Below are positions 42,367 to 53,794 of a stretch of 64,000 nt of DNA, in pieces (position 1 is the first letter of the stretch; every line of letters starts with the position of its first letter). Origin of the DNA: Eutreptiella sp. 'Long Island Sound 2002' (taxonomy: Eukaryota; Euglenozoa; Euglenophyceae; Eutreptiales; Eutreptiaceae). A program made the position numbers and the translations under genes. Under the pieces are notes generated by a model. That model was not told where the DNA came from. It ran no database searches and worked only from the letters and a program-made list of their open reading frames with translations. The DNA is taken from assembly GCA_964036045.1 (NCBI GenBank), contig OZ038382.1, positions 110,072,578 through 110,136,577 of the forward strand, read 5' to 3'.

Positions 42367-44495
42367 GGGGATAGTCCCCGTGTTTCAATTCCTTGACAAC
42401 GATTCTGGATCTGGCGCTCAACCTCGTAGTTTTGGCCTTGTGGGGCAGGGAACTGACGCTGTCTTAGCAATGATCCTTCCAACTCTGGTTTGAGGTTGAG
42501 GTCCATCTCAACCACTTTTTTACAACACAGGGGTGGGGGCAACGCTCAAAAAACCTCCTGGTATTTCTGGATGAGCTTACGGAGACGAACGTCAAGGTTC
42601 ATGCTCTCCAGTTTTTCAGTAAAATCCTCCTCAGCATAGAGCCCTGTTGCTCTTCCGTCTTTCCTGTTTCTTCATGCGCCCCATAGTTTCAGGGAGCAGT
42701 TCGTCCTTCCAGTCCTGGCAACTCTGCTGAACATTGTGAAGGGAGTATACCAGGGGTATCTCAGGATCGGGGAGAGTAATTTCTTCATCATCCTCCTCGG
42801 ACGATATAGACGTTTCCAGGTCCTCTTGAGGTGGTCCAGGCGGGTCAGTTGCTCGATACCCTCACCCTTAGCCCATAGAACCTGTTGAAGGTCCTGCATA
42901 TCTTACCAAGACATGGGCAAGTTGTTAGGTGAGGCTTTAGCGCCAGGTACCAACTCGGCAGAACAATCTGTAGTCCGCATTGAAAACACGGCGTGGTCAT
43001 GAGACCCGCCAGGGGTGGACTCACATAAACACACCTCTTCAGTTAGCAGCTGCACTAGGATGGCGCTGTGCTTCAGTGGCAACATGTCCAGGTCTACTAG
43101 CAGTATTGAGCTGGGAATCTTACTGAGGTGGTCGTCAGCGTTTGCCACGGGAGTAGGGACTGCTGTGGTCTCCTGCTCATCGAAGCACTCACCATTCCTG
43201 GTGGTGTCCGAAGAGTAATCAGATTTTTTCTTAACATCCAGGATTGTAAGGCCTCTGTCTTCGGCCATCCACTCTTTGAGCACATCCTGGTCAGGGTCAC
43301 TCAGCAATGCCGGTTTCAGAGAGCCATCAACGATGGACGAGAAGCTGCCCCACTCAGGGGCAGGCATGGTCTCCTGACAGTCTTCAGGAACTTAGATGGG
43401 GCTGTTGAGGAGTTTAGTTCTTCCGGAAGTCATATGGTCCAACAAGCGTCTCCAATAGGCTTGTTCTCCTGTGGTACCTCAGTATGGGGTGCACAGCACA
43501 AGTCTCGCTCCTTCAGGGGCGGTTGTGGTCAACACCTTAGCGAGTTGAGAGAATGGGGGGTTACCACAGCGCAACCCCATCGATTTCCAGTACAAACAAT
43601 TGGCGTTTTTGAAATATCGCGAACAATAGAGCTGCATCATATGCTGCTTCTTACTCGCGAACAATTCTGCCTGAACTTCATTCAGGTCTACCTGCAGGGC
43701 GACCATCGCATTTTTCATGACGGGGCGCGTCAACTGAAGTTTTCGATTCAATAAGACCCATTCACATAGCGTAAACCGGATTCTTTTTGTCCTGACAGCT
43801 GCGAGGTGGCAGAGAAAAGGCCACTGCCGAGGTCGCAGTGTGGGTTAGGGGACATTGCAGGGACAACAGTTTCACCTGGGCGTTACGGCGCAGGAAATCT
43901 GTGCCAATGACAATGTCAAAGGGGTTGGTGTCAAGCACTTTGCAGTGCTGAGTCACCTCTACATCGCCCAGACATACGGTCACATCGATACCCCGCAGGG
44001 AATGGATGGTTCTACCATCCCCTACCATTCTGGCCACGGTTTTGGTTTTTCGGACCTTGGCTTGTCTTAGCACTCTGCGGGCCAGGATTCAAACCTTGCC
44101 GCCCGTGTCCCAGACCGCCTTGTAATAACCTATGTGAACGGTGATTCCTTGCAGGCGCCCAATCTCTCTTCAGGGAACTTCACTTCCACCCCAGGAGCCT
44201 GCAGGCACTTACAGTGCCAGTTGAGCTTGTGCTTCTTGGCGCTCTGACCCTTCTCGGCGCCGCCAGCGCTGGGGGTCTAGGGTACAGTCCGCTTGTAACC
44301 TGGCTGCCTACCCTTGGGTGTGGCGTTTGGGTGCTCGTCTTCCACCAGTTGGCGGGGCTGAGGATGTTTGTCCTCCACCAGGGTTAGCCTTACCGGGCGA
44401 CCCACAAGGATTGCGGCCTTCCCCCCGAGGTTTACCTTTAACGGCGATCTGCCGCCGCTCTTCTTCTGCTTTCTTAAGTTTCTCCAATTCGCGGC
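42367..44495 (-). pseudogene. Inverted gypsy segment: gag linker, protease, pre-RT
   Basis: Minus-strand order: the gag linker (IQRRELEKLKKAEEERRQIA) starting at about 44495, protease piece 44073-43762 (GIDVTVCLGDVEVTQHC, FDIVIGTDFLRRNAQVKLL), the conserved segment at 43751-43479, acidic linker 43367-42903 and pre-RT 42542-42367, ending VVKELKHGDYPRH. Both ends match the reading frames of the plus-strand fragments on either side (zinc knuckle and RT), so it is a simple inversion within one element. Multiple stops and shifts are present. Confidence 0.75.
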
Positions 44496-45905
44496 GTTGT
44501 ATGTGTAGCCCTTGTCTTATTGTGACTGTACCTGGCTCCACTGCTTTGCGCTTGGTCGTTGACTATGCTGAGCTCAACAAAAAGACCCAGAACCATTCGA
44601 GGAGTATCCAGAACATGGACAACACCCCGGAGAGGATGGCCATTTGCCAATTCAAGAACAACATGAACAACCGCAGTGGCTTTAGGCAGGTAGACCTAAC
44701 CCAGGCATCCCAGGAACTGCTCGCGTTGGTAACCCCTAAGGGCGGTGTCTTCCGCTGAAACGTCATGCCAGTCGGTGTCGCGAATGCCCCCGCACTCCTT
44801 CAGAAGATGAAGACAAATTCCTATATATCCTCAGACGCAGACGCCTTGTACAGGAACTGGTTTCTCGTGGGGCTGAAATGGACGCACACACCGACGACGT
44901 GAGTCTGGGTACTATTTCTCAGGAGGATCATATCCTTCTCCTTCAAGAGTTTTGCACTGTCTGTCACGAAAACAATCCCCGCATCAAACTCCAGAAATAT
45001 GAGTTCATGCGTGCGGGGATGTAATACCCATTTTTTCCACTTTGGGCATTGCTGGGGGAAACCAGCCGCATCGAAGATGCAGCGCGTGCAAGACATACAG
45101 ATACATGACGTCCCCAAAAAGTGTCTACACAAAGTTTGGAGCTTTATTGGCGCCTGCAATTTCTACCAGCGCCATATTGACAATTTCACTTATTCATCAG
45201 CCCCCTTGACTGATCTTATAAAGAAGACCAACCCTTGGCGGTGGACCACCAAGGAAGAGGCCTTATGCAAGTAGTCGAAGGAGATCTCCTCTACCAACTG
45301 TCTTGGAGTACCCCGCCCTAAGGGGGAGACAATCCTCGTCATGGACGCCTGTTATGTAAGGGGGGGGGGTACCCTATACCAGTGGCAGGAGCTCATCCTC
45401 GCTGAGTGCCAATATCGTACTTGGGGTGTGGACCGCGATGGCACAGTGGAGCATGACTACCCAGCCAACGAACGCCGGCTGGTGCCCCTTGGGCACTGGT
45501 ACTGCAAGTGGAATGAAGCACGATCCAACTACAGTATCTAGGACGAGTAAACCCTAGCTGAGATGCGGGTGCTCTAGTCCCGCCTACTTGGTACGAACAC
45601 TATTGTGTGGCTCTGTGAGCAAGAGCCTGTGAAAACATTTCAGAAGGGTCCTCCTCCTGAAAAAGGCGAAACTAACACGATGGTGGACCTACCGAAGTCA
45701 TTTGAGGTTAACTGTCCACCATATACAGCGTATAAGAAATGAACTAGCTGACTATGTATCGCGTAATACCTTTGATGCCCTGTTAGATGAGAGCAGGGAG
45801 GCGTTGGCCTAAGAGGCGTTTGCGTGTATGGATGTTGAGCAGGACATGTCAATGCGCCTGCGTCAATGCGCACCTGCAGTGTGTACTTGAGGGGATGGGG
45901 TAAAT
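44496..45905 (+). pseudogene. Gypsy RT and RNase H remnant, plus strand
   Basis: Resumes at CSPCLIVTVPGSTALRLVV. It continues with NVMPVGVANAPALLQKMK near 44760, FIGACNFYQRHIDNFTYSSA near 45145, a degraded RNase H start (TILVMDACYVRGGGTLYQWQ, about 45330) and HDYPANERRLVPLGHWY near 45450. The YIDD box is lost to decay near 44890. Last match at about 45905 (MRT..LRGWG). Confidence 0.75.
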
Positions 45906-46790
45906 GAGGTAAACCTGATTTGGGATGATTCACATCCATCGTTTACCTCCACCACTTTTCTGTTTCAATAATGGAGGTATTTGGGAGTTCAAATGGGCAG
46001 TTCTGATTTTATTTCAATAGATGGGTGATTTCTCCTTGCCGGTAGACCTACCCATTCCCCAACCAATTACTAACTCCCTAACAAGTCACTCGCGAATCTG
46101 ATTTTATGATTGTCAGACCAGATTTGCGATGTTTTGGCACTTTGCTGCTCCTCCATATATGTTTTGCACTGGAATTGTATATATTCTTCTTTGTTGCATA
46201 GGTCTTTGTGTACCATTTCAACATGGGCCCATTTGCGAATTTATTTCTTTGAATTGCGTGCCTGCAGACCTCAAACTGGTGAGCAGAGGGTGCCGATCGT
46301 GCCCCTCAATCTAAAGTGGCTGGTGGTTCCGTTTCGCCGTGTCCTGCTGTGCGCACATGACCGCTCTCTGTAACTTTTCAACATTTCAGGACAGGACAGC
46401 AACACCTGAGCGGCCAAAACATACAGAATTCTGGACGGTGTGTTTCTCCTTCGTCTTTTTTCTCCTATCATTACGTTTCGCTTGCCGTGGTGGTCTCTGC
46501 TTGCTTCTAGGCCGCCACCCAAGCCTCGTCCAACTCCGAGGCCTCAGGGGCACCCTTCGCAACTACGCAGGTAGTTACACTTCCTTTCCTTCATCCTCTA
46601 GGCCCCGTAGGCCTGTTTTGAGGGCATTATAAGGCTCTCCTTGAGCCTTCCCCTGAGCCTCCATTTCGTCATCTACGAACGCATCAGGCTGGGTAAACTC
46701 TTTGCCGACGGTTGCCAACAGAGGTACCCCACCCCTACCAACCCTTCCATGCTTTGGAAACCAAGTTTGGCCCTTTTTTGGCCTCCAATC
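45906..46790. other. Spacer without a supportable gene
   Basis: No conserved domain, repeat or splice-supported frame seen. The 5' part of the downstream non-LTR element may begin within it, from about 46640. Confidence 0.4.
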
Positions 46791-46794
46791 ACAA

Positions 46795-47520
46795 GTATCT
46801 GTCGGATCCCCAAACTCTTGAACTCCGCCGCATCAAGCCTTACTAAAGCGTGCTTTTGCTTTTGCGAGCCTGCTGGGCACTCATACACTTGCCTCCCCTG
46901 AGCTCCAGGCCTTGCTTTCGTTACCAGAGTTGTCATCAGCACATAATCCTCCTGGATCCACAAATCTGTGGATCTGCCAGATGGACGTCAGGAATGCGAC
47001 GTTTTGCGCTTTCTGAGCTCAACGGGCATCACCCAGGTGTTCAGGGCCAAAGGACAGCCGTCGGTTGTACCCGGTTTGGCCCGAAAACTCTCCATCCTGA
47101 CAGATCCCCAAAATCCTGAGATCTGCTACATCTGTGTCCCAAAAGGGACCCTTTTCGTTTTTTACTCTCTCAGGACGCTTGTAACGTGTCCTAGGCCAAC
47201 TGGTAGCTTTAGTGTGCTCCACGTTTGGCAAGAAAACCCAAAATCCTGACAAATCGGTGAAATCCTGAGATCCGCCGCATCAAAGCCCCAGAATCGACCT
47301 TTTTGGTTTTTGACTCCGAGAGGACGCATTTATCGTGTCCTAAGGCAACTTGTAGCTTTAGTGCCCTCGAGTGTGGCGCCAAAAACTGAGGGCTAAGCAA
47401 ATCCCGTAGACCCCTCCCATCAAGCTCCCAAAGGAGACTTGCAGGGTCTTGACTTGCTGGGCGCTTACAAGGCGTCCAGGAACCCCAGTGGTCTTTAGTT
47501 TGTACTATTTCAGGCCTGAT
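46795..47520 (+). repeat. Degenerate tandem monomers in the LINE 5' region
   Basis: About five units of 135-170 bp start near 46805, 46960, 47105, 47250 and 47400. They share a core like AAATCCTGAGATCYGCCGCA, then TTTTTGGTTTTTGACTC, ACGTGTCCTAGGCAACT and GTAGCTTTAGTG. Tandem promoter-bearing monomers are known in some LINE 5' UTRs (mouse L1); a similar role here is inference. Confidence 0.6.
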
Positions 47521-47689
47521 CGTTATAAAACCTGACGGGTCTTTTTTTTCTCAGATCCTTCAGATCTAGCCTGAAAAACAGGCTCTCTTCAGTAAGACCT
47601 TGACTTCAGTTTTTCTCTTTCTGTTACCTGAGCTAAGTTGCCTTGTGGCTTCTGAAGGCTCTCATATCTTCATACAAAGTCCGAAAGAA

Positions 47690-50444
47690 AATGGATACGC
47701 AGAGCCAAAAGACTCCAACACCTCGGAGATCCCCACTCCCTCCAGAACACTCGCACGCCTTTCCAGCGGACATAAGGGAAGGGGATCTTGGGGTGAATCC
47801 ATCGCTTATACCACTCTGTTTAGAGACACAAGAAGAAGAGCTGGGTTTCAGATCACGACTCACCTGTCGGCAATTTTTTCCCTCTCCCCCACGCCAACTC
47901 TTGTTCTCATGGAATCCATGGACTCGGGACAGCACCCAACGGGTATTAGAACAAGCGCGGAGTTGCCCTCTAATAGGGTGAAAAGGGGTCAGGAGGTTAT
48001 GGATCCTCCAACTCAAGGGGAGTCAAGTTTTCCAGGCGAATCTCAAGAAATCTCCTTTATTAAGGAGTTTGTACATTCTTCTCAACGTGCTAAAGAGCCA
48101 CTTACCGCGGAGAGAGTCTTAGAGACATCTACTCGGGAGCAAGAAGAAAGGGTGGAGCCTGGTCTCTTTCTGAGTGTCTATTGTTTTTCGATTTCAGCAC
48201 TACCATGCCCGAAAAAAGCTGATTCAAATAGAAAATCGTCCAGAATCAGCCATTCACGGGCGTAATATCCGTCCACATCAATATCTCAATCATTCCAAAT
48301 ATCCGTTCGTCAATTGGGGATCCCTATACCTTACCGACATCCCCGCTATCACATTCATCGTCGGATATACTGTCTTTCTTGACCTCTTTGCACCAATCCA
48401 TCAATCAACCCTTCTTGATGACTTTTGCGGCCGCCAACTTAATATTTGTCAACTGACCTCGTCAAACATCTATCTGTTATCAACCAACGTCGATAAATTG
48501 TTCAGCCTATTGAGTTCATCGAACACTATGTCCAACTGCACACCGATCATCAACACGAGAGCACCTTTGTCTACTCCATCCATACTCACCAAGCACCTCA
48601 AGAGTATACCAAACAACATGGTAAAAAAGGACTTCGTCTACCATAGACATGATAAGGAGAACAACAAGACCACCAACAGAAAGAAACTATCTCTTCCTAC
48701 CGAGGCTAGATCACGCCTATACGAGTTGGCGAAGCTGGAAATGCGAATGGACGAAGACGACTTGCACCGATCACACGACGGTTTGGCCATCCCCGAGGGA
48801 CACAAGGCCCTCCTCATAACGAGGGCTCATGACCCATTGAAACATCTCAAACATTATCTCAAAAACCACACTACGTGGTATATCTTCCCGCAAAACGACA
48901 AACGCAATCAACCGGACCATGTCTACTCCTCCAAAGTGTGTAGCCATTCCTTGAAGGCCGCGTACAACCAACTAAGAAGGGACAATCAAGACTTCCACAT
49001 GAGTGGGTGGTGGACTATGGAGTCTTGGGAGAGGCATACAATGGCACGCAATCATTTACCTTTTGCCGCCGGGCCCCTCATAGATTGGAAATGGGACGTT
49101 GATAAGGTCGTTGTACACCATGGTGTTGCACCTATGATGTCCTCTTTGCATGCTTTTCAACTCCGTAAAGGCAATATCCCGGAGCGTGCCTACGTGAGCA
49201 TCCACATTAACACGCATCACAAGGCCAATGACCCGATTGAGTTTTTCGATTATTGGAGGGATGGTTTCGCTGTTCAATGGGCACTCAACCAATTGAGTAT
49301 TCCCAAGAATATTAGAGACTTGGAGACAGCCATTCGGTTCGACGTTCGGCGTGATGTCCTCCAGCATTCTTATGAAGAGCGCTTCACTATCCACACACAA
49401 GCAGGAAAACTTACCGCCAAACAACCCGATGAAAGATTGATGACCAATGTAAGGGGCTTCCAAAAATTCTTGAACCGGCCCCTCCAAGAAGATATACCCC
49501 TTAACTCCCAAGCAGCCGCCTTCCCAGTCAGAGGCGGTTCCATCATGAAATCCCCTCAGGAAGGACATTTGCGTTTCGAATGGACCCTCCTGACCACATG
49601 TGCCAAACTTCTTTTCAAGATGGTGATGGATCATGAGTGGACATCAAACGGATCTCTGTTCGCCATTAAGGTATCCCACCTCGAGCAAAGCAACATTCTT
49701 CAACTCCAAGCGTCTAGGGAACAACTAAAGGATCGGCCCGAAATGGATGCACCCGAAACATGGTGCACCATAATGCGTTCTGGGTACGGAAAATCGCCTT
49801 ACACCATAGTTGAAGTTTGCTCTTTGCGATCTACAAATAGCCTTTTGGCCAAATTGGATGTTTTGCACGTGCCATGCGACAACGGGCGCAATCCTTTACA
49901 ATCCTTCGCGTGGAATTTATTCCACAACGACGGCATTGTCCTTTTTTACGGGAGTGAAGCACAATTGGTCAGGTTTTGGGCGAGCAGCACGACCACGGAA
50001 ACCAAACATCAAGACAACACCAAGCCCATTGCTCCGCACACGTGGTCCGAGCCGCCGACTCAATGCTCTTTCGAAGTAGGAACGCCGGGTAATGAACGTG
50101 AGCTCCACGCCAAGGTAGTAGCGGCCCTGTTTGGCCCGTTCAAAAATTGGCGAAGGACGGTGGATCCGGCCTACAACGGCCATGTGCACCCTGCCGAATA
50201 CCAATCTGAAGATTCAGCGGCGCTTGCACACCAATATTCCATGTCCGGCTCAACCATTGTATGTGCTAACCCCATTCAAATCAATCAAACCGCCCTCATG
50301 CAAGATGTTGAACCCCAAGCCCCCTTGCATCAACGCCATGTGATGGCTGGTATGGCTATGGGCTCAAAGGTCTTTGTTGCAGAGATCATAGAAGCTGATG
50401 AACGGCTGCACCAAGCACCGCTCACCACGGATCATGATCCATGA
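47690..50444 (+). CDS. LINE ORF1 protein, unknown fold, start uncertain
   Basis: The long clean frame runs from 48174 (after a TGA at 48171-48173) to a TGA at 50442-50444. Upstream, two overlapping frames at 47600-48265 and 47690-47981 look partly coding. Composition becomes convincingly protein-like from about MVKKDFVYHRHDKENN (48620). After a basic Asn/Lys-rich stretch the main body (about 550 aa) is rich in Trp, His and Arg, with WTMESWERHTMARNHLPFAA, AYVSIHINTHHKANDPIEFF and FAWNLFHNDGIVLFYGSEAQ. No CCHC knuckle, RRM or coiled coil of the usual ORF1 types is visible. The C-terminal stop is followed in the same frame by the AlkB region, so the two may have been one polyprotein. Confidence 0.6.
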
Positions 50445-51056
50445 GTTGAGCGATGCCAAAGCACCCCATACAACTTCGGAACCGGGGGAGGTTCCAGGTC
50501 TGATCCTGCACCTGATGCCATGGAAATTGAGCAAGAAAAGGCCATTCTCTCCCACCTCCGTGAAGATAACATTAATTGGGACTGCACCACGAGGAGGAAA
50601 CTGATACATTTTGGTTTTCAGTTCGACATGAAGGGTGGAAACATCCAGCCTGCCACCCCTATCCCTGAATACTTAGCGGAGGCACATTACCTCGCGGCAC
50701 AGCTCCTTTTGAGGAATGGACTGGAACACCAACTCAACCAGTGCACAGTAGCGATCTACGAACCAGGACTAGGTGTGGTTGAGCACTCAGAAAATCCTCT
50801 CCTGGGCAACACAGTAGTTACTGTAGGCTTTCAAGGCGTCGTGCTCATTTCAGGCCACCTGATGGTACTGATTTTACGACAGTCACCCTCTACCATCGAA
50901 GGCGTGACTTCATTGCCCTCACCAGAGATTGCCTAAAAAAGTGGAAACATGGCATTCCGGCTCATATGGAGGAAGAAGTAGATGGAGAAAAATTTGCACG
51001 GACCCAACGCACTTCCCTGATATTCCGGAACGCACCACCCCCGCCCACTCACAATG
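50445..51056 (+). pseudogene. AlkB-like 2-oxoglutarate/Fe(II) dioxygenase domain
   Basis: After the ORF1 TGA the same frame stays open through MEIEQEKAILSHLREDNINW (from 50520). AlkB/ALKBH-like signatures follow: RRKLIHFGFQFDMKGGN, PIPEYLAEAHYLAAQLLL, NQCTVAIYEPGLGVVEHSEN and GNTVVTVGF. A shift of frame near 50845 leads to TTVTLYHRRRDFIALTRDCL, KKWKHGIPAHM and ARTQRTSLIFRNAPPP, ending TAG at 51054-51056. The iron-binding positions would be His 50784-50786, the residue two later (Glu 50790-50792 in place of the usual Asp) and His 50948-50950; two Arg at 50999-51001 and 51008-51010 fit the 2-oxoglutarate-binding RxxR-type end. AlkB proteins remove alkyl or methyl lesions from nucleic acids; here the substrate could be the element's RNA (inference). 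The frameshift and HxE suggest this copy is inactive. Confidence 0.7.
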
Positions 51057-51479
51057 AATAGCGGTAATGAGACTCTTGACTACAAGCTGGTCACTGGCTG
51101 CTCACGGACGGCCCGGCTCTGGCCACTGAGGCTTACCCCCAACATCTCTTACTTTCTTTTCTCCAGTGTATTTTTTCATGGCCAAGACGACGTGAAGGGA
51201 GTCCCAGCGATGGGTTACCAGAATGTCAGTTGCACCGATGCAGGTTCTCCCATCCAGTCCGATCATGAGCATGAGCATGCATTTTATAAACCGAGGGTTA
51301 TGTCCCTGCTCGCGTCATGGGGGACATTGGTAGTTAAAGTTGGCACCTTCGCCACACCTTTTAACTTCGACGCCCCAGATCATCACTCCAACTCATCCGC
51401 ACACCCCAACAGTTGGACCTCAGATCCCTTGTATTTTGCGTGCCTGCAACAGAGTACTGTTCATTACAAGGAAAACAAG

Positions 51480-52180
51480 ACCCCGTTGCAACACACCAGT
51501 GCAGTATGTCACCCCAGCCCCACCCCACTCGAACATACACGCCCAAAAACACATTGTCTTTTGTTGCACACACTATTCATTCAGACTTCTGCCTGCGGTG
51601 ATCATGAAACTGTCTCGACTATGCCCTATAGCTCCGGCAGGACTCGTATCCGCACCACGCTCACTTATTATCGGTGCCACGCTCGGTCCTTTCGGCCGCT
51701 CTCTACGCCCAATGGCGCTCCGATGTGGAAGATCCAACGGCACCTCCTCCTCCACCGTCAGAGTGAGAATATACCTGCTTCACTGCCCAGCGGTGAAGTA
51801 TGTTCCCCCCTCCGAACCCCGCGTCCTACTTCGGTCAGCCCCAACCCCCAGCGCTCTCCGCCCGTCCACGGCCTTGATTCCAATATTTCCTTCATGCACT
51901 CCCTATCACAGGTTGTGCACGTTCATCCAAATTGTCATACAGAACACTTCATCATCAGGAAGGCTAAAACGCGCATGGGTGTAGGCCGATCTTCGCTGGC
52001 TTTCCTCAGCGAAGTATGTCGCCCTTCACACGCACCATCGGCGTACGTGTTCGCCAGACAAGTCAGTCACAACCCCTCCCATTCAACTGCAGTGTGCCTT
52101 ACCAGCTTGGTTGCTGCCTTACATATGAACATCCATCGAGGTTCGCTGCGATATCACAGCGACGTATGTTACCCCCTATT
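51480..52180 (+). repeat. Repeated hairpin plus GTATGT unit between AlkB and endonuclease
   Basis: A short inverted repeat followed by (A/C)GTATGTY and a C-rich stretch occurs at 51778-51804 (CTTCAC..GTGAAGTATGTTCCC), 51991-52020 (CTTCGCTG..CAGCGAAGTATGTC) and 52141-52172 (TTCGCTG..CAGCGACGTATGTT), with a weaker one at 51484-51512. Arms differ in sequence but pairing is kept, which points to selection on RNA structure. The long open frame here (51054-52358) has no protein-like features and is probably incidental. Confidence 0.5.
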
Positions 52181-52404
52181 CCCCGATTTTCTGCCTGTGA
52201 GGGCCAGGAGCTATGAAATTTCCCCCCCAAAGTCCCGCAGCCCCTCCACGCTTCCCCTCAGGGCTCGCCCCAGGTCTGGCACAGCTCACTCCTGGCTCCT
52301 CCCCTCTATCATGAGACCCCTTACCTCACCCACACCAACCCTGATATGGTATAAATGAATCTCTCGTTGCGAGAAGTCCTTAAAAAAAAGGGCTTAGCAA
52401 TGAC

Positions 52405-53794
52405 ATGATCCAGCGTGCTGTTGGCTCACGAGGCCAAGACCCTTCCCCGCGTGTACCCCCTGCCTGGCACCCCCCCATGGAAAACCCCGCCCCTCGACCC
52501 CCTATGCAGCAGTCCGAACAACCTGAATACCCCGCGGCCAGCCCCCCCCTCATTCCAAACCCCCCACCTGTGCCTTTCGCTGAGCGCCCCAAACCTTCTC
52601 CCGACCCTCCGGCACCTCCCCTACCCAAATTTCGCTCCTATAACATCAACAAGCAAGCTCCAGAGCAATTCATCCTTGCCGACTTGGACGCTGGATACGA
52701 CATCCCGTGTTATCAAGGGATCAACAGGAAACCAGACCTTCCCATGATGTGGGCAAACCAGAAACCACCTCCGAAAAATATTCTCTTCCATTGCAATGGC
52801 AGGGGCCGAAGGAACTGCTCTCTTAGTGGCTCCTAGACTGGCCCCATACACCTTCACTGTCTCTTCACCTTGCCCGGATGCGCTTAGTCTAGCTGAGTTG
52901 CATCTACCGGGGCAGCCAATCATTCTTTTGGCGAGCGTCTACGCCCAGCCCCCTCGACTCCAAGGGCTCGAAAGAACCCTGGACACACTATTCAAAAAAT
53001 ACCCCTTTTATGTCCTGATAGGTGACTTTAACGCCCAATTGAGTTTGCTAGACTCCAACGGAGTCACCCGCAACTCATGGAGCTGGCTAACCGCTTTGGT
53101 ACACGACCGCCACTTGGCAGTTGATACATACCGTGTCAAGCACCCGTGTACCTCTGCATTTACCTGGTACGAATCAGCACTTTTCCCCTGCGATACTCGG
53201 ATCAACCTCTTTTTGATCTCCCCCCCCCTGGCCTCCAGAGCATCTTTTGAATTAAAAGAGGCAGACATCTGCCAACAGGAAAGTTCCTCTGATCACCACC
53301 CCATCATTGATAGCTTCAAGTTGCCTTCCACCCCTGAATGTCTCCCGCCCCCCCAAACCATTTACCCTCTTCAGACGCTTCACTCAAGCCGAAGAGTCCC
53401 TCTTTTGTTGCAAATTAACGTTCCTCGAAGAGTGGGCTTGCAACTACCCTCTTCAGGTTCCTCCTCTCCTTTTTGTCGACCACGTTACGGCGCTCTGCAA
53501 GCAGATTTCGCAGGCCTACCACAGTGTCAGGCGCCCAGCTTGCAAACATAAAAACACAGCTCTCCAAACAAAGTTTAAATCCCTTCTTCACAACCTGCCG
53601 CAGGGAGGGGAACAGCGCAAGGCGGCTCTGCACAAACTACAGGCTATGGCCGACTCATGGAAAGCTAAGATTTTCAAAAAGCGCAAACGCAAACTTCATT
53701 ACTCCATGATTGGCTGCCACAAAATCAAAAGGGCCGTGCAAGAGTCTCTTCACCCTCGGACCAGGGAACCCTTGCAAGTCTGGGGTAAGGACCA
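52405..53794 (+). pseudogene. LINE APE-type endonuclease, decayed
   Basis: After a Pro-rich leader (52405-52620) the domain begins KFRSYNINKQAPEQFILADL, then AGYDIPCYQGINRKPD, where the catalytic Glu of the usual QE motif is Gly. A frameshift near 52800 leads to GQPIILLASVYAQPPRL, YVLIGDFNAQLSLLDSNGVT (GDFN motif intact), CTSAFTWYESALFPCDTRIN (the usual RID is RIN) and QQESSSDHHPIID (SDH intact). The linker to about 53794 (KAKIFKKRKRKLHYSMIG) is typical of the stretch before RT. RT itself is absent because the 335-bp repeat begins here. The loss of two catalytic acids means it is inactive. Confidence 0.8.

Larger units (their letters stand above)
46640..53794 (+). mobile_element. Non-LTR retrotransposon with an AlkB-like domain, 3' truncated
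   Basis: Order: tandem 5' monomers (46795-47520), ORF1 (about 47690-50444), AlkB-like domain (50445-51056), spacer with hairpin repeats (51480-52180) and an APE-type endonuclease ORF (52405-53794). At 53795 the coding sequence stops at a 335-bp repeat, so RT and 3' end are missing. The 5' limit is an estimate. ORF1 and the AlkB region are in the same frame with one TGA between them. Confidence 0.65.

Noticed and set aside
51054-52358. 434-aa plus-strand frame after the AlkB region
   Set aside because: Ser/Pro/His/Thr-rich with no domain, spans the hairpin repeats; an open frame by composition is likelier than a protein.
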